A DNA stretch of 33,299 bases from Promethearchaeia archaeon. Lineage in GTDB: Archaea > Asgardarchaeota > Lokiarchaeia > Sigyniarchaeales > SOKP01. Where the stretch lies: assembly GCA_029856085.1 (NCBI GenBank), contig JAHQWI010000113.1:1-33299 (forward strand). The letters run 5' to 3'. The translations under genes were made by a program, and so were the position numbers. Positions 17,107-24,969 of the stretch are shown here, in pieces. Positions within the stretch are counted from its first letter, which is position 1. Each line of letters begins with the position of its first letter. The notes beneath the pieces are model-generated. The model did not search any database, was not told the origin of the DNA, and worked only from the letters and a program-made list of their open reading frames with translations.

Positions 17107-17919
17107 TTAATCTTCGTCATATTCTAAATAAACTGGTTTCCCTTGAATAATAGGATTCATAAATGCTAAGATATCTGGTAACATTCGTATGTCTAATGAG
17201 CCTTTAATTCCATATAATAATGGATACCAAGTTTTTGTCTTCAGATTTGCTCGATAAATCTCAAAACCCGCTGAAGTTCCATCAATAAGGTAAGGATCAA
17301 TAACAAGTGCAACGGCTTTATCCCAGAGTTTTTGATATCTTTCTTGAGTGCCTATATCTTCACTAGACATGAAACAGCCAAAAGTTGGATGTGAATGATA
17401 CCATCCACACAAAAATAATTTCTGTTTTTTAATATCTCTATAAGCTCTCACATAATTCTTATAATCTTTAATTTCTGCATAAACTGCGGTTCCATGCCCC
17501 ATTGGGTAAGCATCTTCGATATGTAGTATATCATTTTTATCTAATTTTCCTCCAAGAAGCCCTATAACTTCCACCCAATTTACTTTTGGAATCTTATTAT
17601 TAGCATATTTAAGCGCATGGCTTGCTATTTTAAGGATTGCTTTTAATGATATATAGATTTCCTTTTGGATTTCCAGTTCAATTTGAGTTTCAACATTTTT
17701 TTTCTCTATCATTTTAGCTGTAGGTTCTTTTGAATGTTTTATAATTGGTTTAGCATTTGATTTCTGTGTAAGCATAGAAGTGATTTCTTCTGTTAATTCT
17801 TCTTCTTCTAATTTAAGCTCTTCACATATTTCATCTAATAATTCTTTTTTTATTTTTTCCTTAATTTTCCTCTTAATTTGATCTTTTATTGAATTATTAG
17901 ATAATTGTTTTTCTTCCAT
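17107..17919 (-). CDS. JAMM/MPN+ metalloprotease (RPN11-like deubiquitinase)
   Basis: The complete JAMM zinc-protease site is visible: His175-x-His177-x7-Ser185-x2-Asp188 in 'WYHSHPTFGCFMSSEDIG', with the upstream catalytic Glu117 in 'VEVIGLLGG' (numbering from the ATG at 17919). It should cleave isopeptide bonds made by the E1-E2 pair encoded just upstream. The first ~75 residues are a charged, Lys/Glu-rich helical extension not needed for catalysis, perhaps for binding partners. The track uses a GTG at 17934. I prefer the ATG at 17919 because 'GGTGAT' lies eight bases upstream, overlapping the E2 stop codon; this gives 270 residues. The membrane RING-like gene follows after 29 bases. Confidence 0.93.
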   Translation of the reverse strand: MEEKQLSNNSIKDQIKRKIKEKIKKELLDEICEELKLEEEELTEEITSMLTQKSNAKPIIKHSKEPTAKMIEKKNVETQIELEIQKEIYISLKAILKIASHALKYANNKIPKVNWVEVIGLLGGKLDKNDILHIEDAYPMGHGTAVYAEIKDYKNYVRAYRDIKKQKLFLCGWYHSHPTFGCFMSSEDIGTQERYQKLWDKAVALVIDPYLIDGTSAGFEIYRANLKTKTWYPLLYGIKGSLDIRMLPDILAFMNPIIQGKPVYLEYDED

Positions 17920-17927
17920 TAGGAAAA

Positions 17928-18455
17928 TCACCACTTCTTATTTGCATACTTTTTTACTAAGTTTTTAACTTTTTTCTCGAAAAACTTAGGATTTTTCATC
18001 ATTTCTATTGCTGCTTTTTTATTAAAAACATCTGTTGGATTTACATATTTACCACGGGTGTTTAACATAGCAATTATTGCTTGAACAACTGTTACTGCTT
18101 TTTTTGATGGGCTCCATCCACCTTTTTTACCAATTAGAGAGGGATCTACTAAAGCTAAACAAATATTCCTCTGTCCTTTATATTCGGTAGGTTTTGGCCA
18201 AAAATTTGGATGCCATATTGGAGTATGCATTCTTACAAAAGGCGGTTGTTTAGGATACTGAGTAGGAAATTTCATTTCCAATTTAAAGACCCCCCCCCCA
18301 TATGCAGTACCCTTAGGACCTTTTATAGCTAGAGCTAAATGGTCAATACTCTTCTTTTTAGGATTAAATGGTTTTAATTGAACAATGGTTCCTTCCTTAA
18401 GCATTTTTTTTAATCCTGCAAAATCTTGGGAAATACGACTACTTCTTATACTCAT
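17928..18455 (-). CDS. E2 ubiquitin-conjugating enzyme-like protein
   Basis: This 175-residue UBC-fold protein has the order of a canonical E2: 'LALAIKGPKGTAYGGGVFKLEMKFPTQYP', then 'PIWHPNFWP' (HPN motif, 82-84), the catalytic Cys99 in 'RNICLALV' and 'GWSPSKKAVTVVQAIIAML'. Compared with eukaryotic E2s there is a small insertion between the HPN and the cysteine (WPKPTEYKGQR), and the usual PYEGG is AYGGG. It accepts the modifier from the E1 encoded 101 bases upstream. The codons for the Gly tract form a ten-base G run, unusual in this AT-rich DNA; the frame continues correctly on both sides. Confidence 0.95.
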   Translation of the reverse strand: MSIRSSRISQDFAGLKKMLKEGTIVQLKPFNPKKKSIDHLALAIKGPKGTAYGGGVFKLEMKFPTQYPKQPPFVRMHTPIWHPNFWPKPTEYKGQRNICLALVDPSLIGKKGGWSPSKKAVTVVQAIIAMLNTRGKYVNPTDVFNKKAAIEMMKNPKFFEKKVKNLVKKYANKKW

Positions 18456-18556
18456 TTTTTCATACCTTTTTATTATTTCTTCTAATTCTTTATTATTATA
18501 TTTTTTTTTAATGTTTTTTTGTTAAATTTTATATAAAATATTTTTTGGTTAAATTC

Positions 18557-19792
18557 TTATCTCAATTTTAAGGTTACAAAAATTTCTCCATCTTTAAATC
18601 CTGCAGCTGTAATTAATTCATAATTTCTCAAACCATTTTCATCAGCGGTCTGTTCTAAATCTACAATCTTTATATCATTGAAATCTAATAAAGTAAGGAC
18701 TGGCTCAGAATCTTTATCCAGTTCAAAACCATTATTTTTCAATATCTCAATTAATCTTCCACAGGGTGATTGAGATCTTAATTTTATAGATACTCTTCGA
18801 ACATTTTTACCACATTGAGAACATTCTGGATTTCTTTGTTTTTCAATATGATAAAATTTCATGGTCATTGCATTTAAGATTATATAACTTTGAACAGGCT
18901 CACCTAATGCTTTATGTCCTTTTCTCCAATGAAGAATTTTTACTGCTTCATGTGATTGTAATGCAGAAATAACTGCATTTATGGTTATTATTCCAGGATC
19001 ATGTCTATCAATAATTATTACAATATCATCTTCTGTATATTCAGGTAAGAAATTATGTTTATTAACTAATTCATTTGCAACTTTTTGAATGAATTTAATA
19101 TCATTTATATTCTTTGGATTTGGATCTCTGTCAAATTTTTCTTTAAATGCCATATCTCCTTTAAAAACGCAATGAATTCTTTTTCGGGGAATTCCTACTA
19201 CCGTGCAAGCCGCCATCTCATCATTTCCTCCCATAGGCAACGGATTGCATTCATAACAAGCATTTTGATAAGGAAAAATTGTATATACATGGCCATGATA
19301 ACCAGATACACCTCCATCCACTAAAGGCTTTTTAAATCTTATACATTGAGCATTTAAGTTTAAACGTGCATTCATCGAATCAAGGCCACCTATGATAACA
19401 TCAGCAGCCTGATATATCGCAGGATTCAATCGTTCTAATGAAGTATAATATCCCTTGATAATGATATTAGGATTAATTTCCCTTAGTTTTCTAGCTGCAA
19501 TAATTGCCTTAGGCTCTCCGATCTTTGCTCCACTGAAAAGAATTTGTCGGTTCAAATTAGAGTGTTCAATGATATCTAAATCGACGAGATCTAAACAACC
19601 AACTCCAAGCATAGCTAAGTTCTTAGCAATTTCACAACCTAAACCACCAACACCAGCTATTAACACTCTCGAGTTTTTTACCAATTTCTGAGACCAACCC
19701 TCAAGACGAAACTGGCGATCATACAAATTTCTCTCTTCCACTGATAATTCTTTTCCGAAAAATTCTGAACCCTTATCCAATATTATCACCAT
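18557..19792 (-). CDS. E1 ubiquitin-activating enzyme-like protein (UBA3-like)
   Basis: This 411-residue adenylating enzyme has the ATP motif 'LIAGVGGLGCEIAKNLAMLG', 'VDLDIIEHSNLNRQILF' (adenylation residues) and 'ADVIIGGLDSMNARLNLN'. The catalytic cysteine is Cys196 in 'MAACTVVGIPRKRIHCV', like the CTI...P motif of UBA3-type E1s rather than MoeB. A zinc site is formed by Cys179/Cys182 ('CYEC') and Cys324/Cys327 ('CSQC'). The last ~75 residues look like a ubiquitin-fold domain for E2 recruitment, a feature of dedicated E1s. Start: the ATG at 19792 is used, but 'GGTGAT' followed by TTG at 19780 is an alternative. It lies 79 bases after the modifier gene. Confidence 0.95.
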   Translation of the reverse strand: MVIILDKGSEFFGKELSVEERNLYDRQFRLEGWSQKLVKNSRVLIAGVGGLGCEIAKNLAMLGVGCLDLVDLDIIEHSNLNRQILFSGAKIGEPKAIIAARKLREINPNIIIKGYYTSLERLNPAIYQAADVIIGGLDSMNARLNLNAQCIRFKKPLVDGGVSGYHGHVYTIFPYQNACYECNPLPMGGNDEMAACTVVGIPRKRIHCVFKGDMAFKEKFDRDPNPKNINDIKFIQKVANELVNKHNFLPEYTEDDIVIIIDRHDPGIITINAVISALQSHEAVKILHWRKGHKALGEPVQSYIILNAMTMKFYHIEKQRNPECSQCGKNVRRVSIKLRSQSPCGRLIEILKNNGFELDKDSEPVLTLLDFNDIKIVDLEQTADENGLRNYELITAAGFKDGEIFVTLKLR

Positions 19793-19871
19793 TAATTTTA
19801 ATAAAAAAAATAAAAAAAGTTGAAGGGCTAAACACCCTTATATTATAAATTATAAAGAAAATTATTTAAGT

Positions 19872-20207
19872 TTACCCAGCAGTACTGGCAGGAATCAAAA
19901 GAATATCATCTCCATCATTTACATGATATTCTTTTAATGAGCCATTTTCATCCATTGTCACTCCACCAGATGATAAATGAAAGTCATTAGGATCAAGTCC
20001 ATATAAATTTCCTAATGTTTGTTTAATGTCATCAACGCAATTTCCGTCATTCACAGTTAATTTTTCCTTCTTTTCACCAGGACCAATAGTTGACATAAAA
20101 TATAAAGTTATTTTCTTTCCTGTTGAAGGGATTTTAGTCATGGGTGTTTTAGATTTCATAGGTTCTTCCCCAACTAAATCCTCATCAAATTCTTCTTCAA
20201 AACTCAT
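19872..20207 (-). CDS. Ubiquitin-like modifier 1, ending in Ala-Gly
   Basis: This 111-residue protein has a ~30-residue acidic, flexible N-terminus followed by a beta-grasp domain ('KKITLYFMSTIGPGEKKEKL', 'IKQTLGNLYGLDPNDFHLSSGG', 'VNDGDDILLIPASTAG'). The C-terminus is a bare glycine preceded by alanine rather than a diglycine, so no precursor processing is needed. The gene opens the E1-E2-JAMM-RING operon, and a Shine-Dalgarno-like 'GTGAT' lies shortly before the ATG. The motif LSSGG...DDILLIP recurs in two other proteins in this window. The terminal segment resembles the IIPRDRVG end of eukaryotic UFM1 as I remember it. Conjugation is inference from context. Confidence 0.85.
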   Translation of the reverse strand: MSFEEEFDEDLVGEEPMKSKTPMTKIPSTGKKITLYFMSTIGPGEKKEKLTVNDGNCVDDIKQTLGNLYGLDPNDFHLSSGGVTMDENGSLKEYHVNDGDDILLIPASTAG

Positions 20208-20366
20208 TTATATCACTTCCAATTTTTTTTATTTTTAATTTTTTTTTTTTTTATAACTTAATAAAATCGGAGCAAAATGATATTATAAAACCCTTTGGCA
20301 TGATTTTGAAGTTTTTCAAGCAATTTTTCAAAACTATAAAAAATATGGTTGTAGTTAATCTACTTA

Positions 20367-22709
20367 TCATGGCATGAAGGAAAATAGTTCCTCAATCTCA
20401 TCAATAGGTAATCTTGAAATAATTGAAGACGTGGGAGTTATAATCTGCCTTGATAACTTTCTTTTTTCCTCCAGTAGTTTATCAATCTTTTCTTCTATTG
20501 TTCCTGTAGCAACAAATTTATAAACATTAACATTCTGATCTTGACCAATCCGATAAGCTCTATCAGTAGCTTGTGACTCCGTGCTAGGATTCCACCACCG
20601 ATCTACATGTATTACAGTTGTTCCTTGGGTTAAATTTAAACCAAAACCACCAGCTTTTAGGGAAACAATTAGAATTTTTGAACTTACCTCTTTACTTGAT
20701 TGAAAATCCTTTACAATCTTATCTCTTTGATTGGGATTCAAGCTACCATGAAAAAATGATATTATTTCCCCAAATTTAGCGTTAAAAGCCATTAGTAAAA
20801 TATCCCCCAACGTTTTATACTGTGAAAATATGAGAACCTTTTGGTCATTTTCAAGAATGTTCTCAACAATATCAAAAATCCTCGCGATTTTAGGAGATTG
20901 TATTAGAAAATCCTTGAGGTTTTTCTTAAAATCATATTTGGCTGGATCAATTTTAAGATATTGTAATGGGTGATTGCAAAGTTGTTTTAGCTTAGTTAAT
21001 AGTTTAAGTACAAGCCCACTTCGCATTTTTGCACTATCATAATTTTCTCTTATATCCTTAATGACTTCATCCACGATTTTTTTGTATAGGCTTATTTGGA
21101 AGGCAGACAGGTTAATATATATCGTTATTTCATTTTTTTCCGGTAAATCTTTAATCACATTTTTGTCTGCTTTTAAACGTCTCAATATAAAGGGATCTAT
21201 AATTGCTTTTAGCTTTTTGATTTTTTCGACATTTTGATAAACCTCAATCGGATTGACAAATGTTTTCCTAAACTCACTCAATGAACCTAATAGTCCAGGA
21301 TTTAGAAAATTAAAAAGCGACCATAATTCATCGAGACGATTTTCTATGGGAGTACCACTTAATGCGATTCTAAAAACCCCTTTTAATTGGTAAATGGATT
21401 TGGCTCTTTTGGAATTAGAATTTTTAATATTTGTCGACTCATCAATTATAATACCATTAAATTTTATATCTTTTAGGAAGTCTATGTCGTTTCTTATGAC
21501 TCCGTAGGAAGTTAAAATTATTTGGTGAGCAATAAGAAAGACATCTCTCTTATCACGGAGATTCCCCCTATTCGGGCCATAGTATTTCAAAACCTTCAAT
21601 TTGGGAGAAAATCTCATTATCTCATGCTCCCAGTTAGTTAATAAGGATGTAGGACACACGATTAAAACGCTACCTTCTTCATTAGGATAATTCTCTAGTC
21701 GGTATAAGAGATAAGCTAGAATTTGTATGGTCTTACCGAGGCCCATATCATCTCCCAAGCATACTCCTAACCCTATATCACATAACATCGCTAACCAAGA
21801 AAGTCCCACCTGCTGGTAATCCCTTAGTTCACCCACGAAATCTTTTGGGACCTCTATTAGTTTAAAATTTAACTTATTCTTGATATTATTTATTTTTATT
21901 CTAAGATCTCCTAAAAATTTAATTTTATAATCTCTTCTCAAAAGTAAATTCGTGTATTTATCTATTAGCTCTAATTTTATTACCTCTGCTATCTTCATTT
22001 TACCAGAAAATCCATTACTAGCATAAATCTTCTTTAAAAAATCTAGATCTTCCTTGTTAATGAAAACCCATTTATTATCTCTCCATTTTATCAACGGATT
22101 ATCCATTTTCGATAATTTTTTCAATTCGTCTAATCCTACAGGTTTTCCGAAAAGAATAATTTCCCATCTGAAATCTACCAGAGAATCTAAACTAAAATCA
22201 GATTTAATTTTAAATGTTTTGGACTCGATCAATAATCTGGCCGATAAACCTCTCTTCTGTGTCAATCTTAATTTGGCGGGGTATTGAACCTTAAATCCAA
22301 TATATTTAAGTAACTCTATTGGATGGGTAAGAAATTCAGAAACCTCGGAAGAAGTCATCTCAATATTTTGGGGGTATTTGTTCTTTAAAGCGCGGTTTAA
22401 GGGAGGAAATACTTTAGTTGCTATTCTCATCGAATCTAAAAGCATGTTTAGAAACTTCTTTTTTTTTAAAAGAATGCTCACAAGCTTTTCACGAAATAAC
22501 TCATCATAATTCCACAAATCAGCCAATGGTGTAAAAAAGTTATCATTATGGAATTTTAGATAAAATTTGATTGGCCATCTATCCGACTCGTTTTTAGGCA
22601 ATTCTATCGAGATATAGAACTCCACTGTTTTATGAAAGATTGGCTTAAGTTTTGCTTGAAATTTTGGATCAAACTTCTTATTATTAGAGAAATCTTCTAT
22701 AAACTCCAA
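20367..22709 (-). CDS. SNF2-family DNA-dependent ATPase/helicase
   Basis: This 780-residue protein has an N-terminal accessory region (~1-280) and a SNF2 core. Motif I is 'GDDMGLGKTIQ' (Lys326), followed by 'VLIVCPTSLLTNWEHE' (Ia) and 'IIIDESTNIKN' at 423-424, where the usual DEGH/DEAH/DEAQ is DEST. Then come 'ALSGTPIENRLDELWSLFNFL', the C-terminal RecA lobe 'KVLIFSQYKTLGD', 'LKAGGFGLNLT' and 'DRWWNPSTESQATDRAYRIGQ'. It probably remodels protein-DNA complexes. It starts at TTG (22709) with 'GGAGG' about 12 bases upstream. It lies 159 bases before the modifier operon on the same strand. Read-through is possible, but the gap is a poly-A/T tract and may separate transcripts. Confidence 0.92.
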   Translation of the reverse strand: MEFIEDFSNNKKFDPKFQAKLKPIFHKTVEFYISIELPKNESDRWPIKFYLKFHNDNFFTPLADLWNYDELFREKLVSILLKKKKFLNMLLDSMRIATKVFPPLNRALKNKYPQNIEMTSSEVSEFLTHPIELLKYIGFKVQYPAKLRLTQKRGLSARLLIESKTFKIKSDFSLDSLVDFRWEIILFGKPVGLDELKKLSKMDNPLIKWRDNKWVFINKEDLDFLKKIYASNGFSGKMKIAEVIKLELIDKYTNLLLRRDYKIKFLGDLRIKINNIKNKLNFKLIEVPKDFVGELRDYQQVGLSWLAMLCDIGLGVCLGDDMGLGKTIQILAYLLYRLENYPNEEGSVLIVCPTSLLTNWEHEIMRFSPKLKVLKYYGPNRGNLRDKRDVFLIAHQIILTSYGVIRNDIDFLKDIKFNGIIIDESTNIKNSNSKRAKSIYQLKGVFRIALSGTPIENRLDELWSLFNFLNPGLLGSLSEFRKTFVNPIEVYQNVEKIKKLKAIIDPFILRRLKADKNVIKDLPEKNEITIYINLSAFQISLYKKIVDEVIKDIRENYDSAKMRSGLVLKLLTKLKQLCNHPLQYLKIDPAKYDFKKNLKDFLIQSPKIARIFDIVENILENDQKVLIFSQYKTLGDILLMAFNAKFGEIISFFHGSLNPNQRDKIVKDFQSSKEVSSKILIVSLKAGGFGLNLTQGTTVIHVDRWWNPSTESQATDRAYRIGQDQNVNVYKFVATGTIEEKIDKLLEEKRKLSRQIITPTSSIISRLPIDEIEELFSFMP

Positions 22710-22996
22710 AAAAAATGCATTCCTCCTTCAAAATTTTAATTGTTTCTTTAAACTTATCTTTTTCCATTTCTCAATATAAAACTTAACGCGTTTCCTAAAG
22801 ATAAGATTTGACATAATAAAAGTTGAAGTCTTTCAAGCCATTTTTAAAAATGCAAAAGAATATAGTAGAAGGCGAAAGAAATTAGATTATAAATTGAATG
22901 GATGCCTATTAATATATATTATATTTAAAATATTGTTGTAGAGCGCGTTTTATACTATAATTACAACGTAATGAAACGAAAAACCAATATTGGCTT

Positions 22997-23668
22997 ATGA
23001 GTTCCTTGGATAATTTAGAATCTATTGTTTTTAAATTAGTAAAAGAATATTTGACGAAAAAGACATTCTTTTCGATTAATGATATTGTAGAATTTATAAG
23101 TAACCGTGTCAGATTAAATCCCGAAATCAACCGAAATAAAATTGAGTTAATTATAAAATCGTTAATAAGAAAAAAAACGATTATTCCTGGAACGAGATTA
23201 ATGAAGAATAATATCATTGAAAATCCAAAAAGGAATGAGATCTACAATTTCATAAAAAAGAATCCCTCTAATATTAATGAGATAATGAGAAATCTAAAGA
23301 TTGGAAGCAATCAAGCATTATGGCACCTATCTTGTTTAGAAAAATTTGAATTTGTCAGATCAAAAAAACTCAATAACCATCGGATTTTCTTTGAATTTGA
23401 TTCAAATCCAAAGCTTGATAAGTTTTACTATTATTTGAATAAAGACATAGTTCTAAAATTAATAGAATTTCTGAGTAGAGAAGGTCGGCCATTCAAAATA
23501 ACTGAAATAGCAAATGGTATGAAAAAGAATCACACTACTATAAAAAAGTACATCACCATTCTAGAAAATCTGAAATTAGTAGAAACTGAGAAAGACAAAA
23601 ATAGAATATTATTCAAATTAGATATTAAAAAGTATAATAAGGTTAGGAAATCAATTCAAGGTGGTTAA
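22997..23668 (+). CDS. Winged-helix DNA-binding protein, multi-wHTH
   Basis: This 223-residue protein is built from helix-turn-helix units: residues ~1-70 ('FFSINDIVEFISNRVR...KSLIRKKTII'), ~75-135 ('NEIYNFIKKNPSNINEIMRNLKIGSNQALWHLSCLEKFEFVRSK', ArsR-like) and ~145-220 ('KITEIANGMKKNHTTIKKYITILENLKLVETEK'). Archaea with many such regulators use them as local repressors. It diverges from the SNF2 gene across 287 bases and lies 85 bases before the membrane Ubl gene on its own strand, so it may control either side. No ligand-binding site is evident. Confidence 0.78.
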   Translation: MSSLDNLESIVFKLVKEYLTKKTFFSINDIVEFISNRVRLNPEINRNKIELIIKSLIRKKTIIPGTRLMKNNIIENPKRNEIYNFIKKNPSNINEIMRNLKIGSNQALWHLSCLEKFEFVRSKKLNNHRIFFEFDSNPKLDKFYYYLNKDIVLKLIEFLSREGRPFKITEIANGMKKNHTTIKKYITILENLKLVETEKDKNRILFKLDIKKYNKVRKSIQGG

Positions 23669-23699
23669 AATAAAAAAGTCTGTTCTATACCAATGGTAT

Positions 23700-23745
23700 T
23701 TTTAAATTAGAAAAAAAATTAGAAAATTAGAAAAAAAATTTAACT
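23700..23745. repeat. Short AT-rich direct repeat before the membrane Ubl gene
   Basis: The 15-base unit 'ATTAGAAAAAAAATT' occurs twice, separated by six bases, immediately upstream of the gene at 23754. It could be a promoter-proximal binding site for the neighbouring winged-helix protein or simple slippage of AT-rich DNA. Confidence 0.35.
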
Positions 23746-23753
23746 AAAAAATT

Positions 23754-24551
23754 ATGAGGAAAAAATATAGAACATTAAGCGTTATTACTCTCTACGCTAT
23801 TTTTGTTTTAATTTACATAAGTTTTTTCCTATTTGGAATAAATAATACCCCGTTATTTCTTACACTAACAATTGGGAGTGTTGCAGTTCTCTCAACTAGT
23901 ACAATCTACACAGTTATCCAATCTAAAGGTTATCAACATGATAAAATAAGAGATAAGAAATATTCACCGAAACCTAAGTCTATCCATAATATAGACGAGA
24001 AAATTATTGATGATTATCTTGAGGCTTTGCCTTCAATAGAAGAATATCTTGATTCAAATGAAACTTATGAGGATATACCAATGATCAATAAATACATTTT
24101 TTCAGTTTTTAGTAAGGAAGAATTGGGAAAAATAAACTATCTTGGATTGTCAAAGCTTGACAAAATACTATTTATTAGAGAAATGCTCTATTTTGATGAA
24201 GATGAGCGAAAAGTATTAATCGACAACATGCTTAAGAACAGAGATAAAACTGATGAGGAAATATTTTATATACCCCCAAAGAATACAGTTAATCTAAAGG
24301 ATCAGATCCGCGTTTACATAAGGTCTTTAGCCGAGGCCGGCGAGATAACAAAGTTGATCATTGTTGATACAACTGAATTAATTAGTACTATTAAAGAGAG
24401 AGTAGGAGTATTATTTAATTATGAATTGAAGGATTTCCTGTTATCTTCAGGGGGCATCTTACTATCAGAAGAAAAGAAAATACAAGACTATGATATTGAT
24501 GACGATGATGAAATTGCTCTGATTCCCTCTAGAAAAAAAAAAAATAATTAA
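23754..24551 (+). CDS. Membrane-anchored protein with C-terminal ubiquitin-like domain
   Basis: In this 265-residue protein the first ~60 residues contain two hydrophobic helices ('TLYAIFVLIYISFFLFGI', 'PLFLTLTIGSVAVLSTSTIYTVI'). A ~110-residue acidic helical region follows, then residues ~180-265 are homologous by eye to the two free modifiers: 'LKDFLLSSGGILLSEE' and 'YDIDDDDEIALIPSRKKKNN' match their LSSGG...DDILLIP pattern. The terminal glycine is replaced by a lysine/asparagine tail, so it cannot be conjugated. It may act as a fixed scaffold, decoy or E1/E2/JAMM-binding element at the membrane. It points toward the second modifier gene, 46 bases away. I recognise no described family for the whole protein. 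Confidence 0.7.
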   Translation: MRKKYRTLSVITLYAIFVLIYISFFLFGINNTPLFLTLTIGSVAVLSTSTIYTVIQSKGYQHDKIRDKKYSPKPKSIHNIDEKIIDDYLEALPSIEEYLDSNETYEDIPMINKYIFSVFSKEELGKINYLGLSKLDKILFIREMLYFDEDERKVLIDNMLKNRDKTDEEIFYIPPKNTVNLKDQIRVYIRSLAEAGEITKLIIVDTTELISTIKERVGVLFNYELKDFLLSSGGILLSEEKKIQDYDIDDDDEIALIPSRKKKNN

Positions 24552-24597
24552 AAAAAAGAGTATCGTATATTAAAAAGCAAAATTTTTTCTAAATGAT

Positions 24598-24969
24598 TTA
24601 ACCAGCAATACTTGCTGGAATTAAAAGTATATCATCTCCGTCATCTACATAATAATCTTTTAAAGGGTTCTGTTCATCCATTGTTACTCCTCCAGAACTT
24701 AAATAAAAATCATCTGGATCTAAACCAAATAAATTTGCTACTGTTTCTTTAATATCTCCAACAAGATTTCCAGAATTTATGAGTAATTTTTGTTTTTTCT
24801 CACCAGGGCCAATAGTTGACATAAAATATACTGAAATCTTTTTCCCCTCAGGAACAGCCTTCGCAGCAGGAGTTTTTGAATTTATTTCTTTCCCGGGGAT
24901 TTGATCCATTTCTTCATCCAGATCTTCATCAAGTTCTAATTCTTCATCAAATTCTTCATCAAATCCCAT
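24598..24969 (-). CDS. Ubiquitin-like modifier 2, paralogue ending in Ala-Gly
   Basis: This 123-residue paralogue of the operon modifier has a longer Asp/Glu-rich N-terminus (~45 residues, e.g. 'DEELELDEDLDEEMD') and an almost identical beta-grasp core: 'YFMSTIGPGEKKQKL', 'LFGLDPDDFYLSSGGVTMDE', 'DDGDDILLIPASIAG'. It again ends with an exposed Ala-Gly. It has its own gene ~4.4 kb from the E1-E2 operon, with 'GGTG' nine bases before the ATG. It may be a second substrate of the same E1 or a variant used under other conditions. The high core similarity suggests recent duplication or strong constraint. Confidence 0.85.
   Translation of the reverse strand: MGFDEEFDEELELDEDLDEEMDQIPGKEINSKTPAAKAVPEGKKISVYFMSTIGPGEKKQKLLINSGNLVGDIKETVANLFGLDPDDFYLSSGGVTMDEQNPLKDYYVDDGDDILLIPASIAG

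Noticed and set aside
22710-22996. Possible tRNA or structured RNA in the 287-base gap
   Set aside because: The sequence is AT-rich, with no cloverleaf, T-loop motif or convincing stems.
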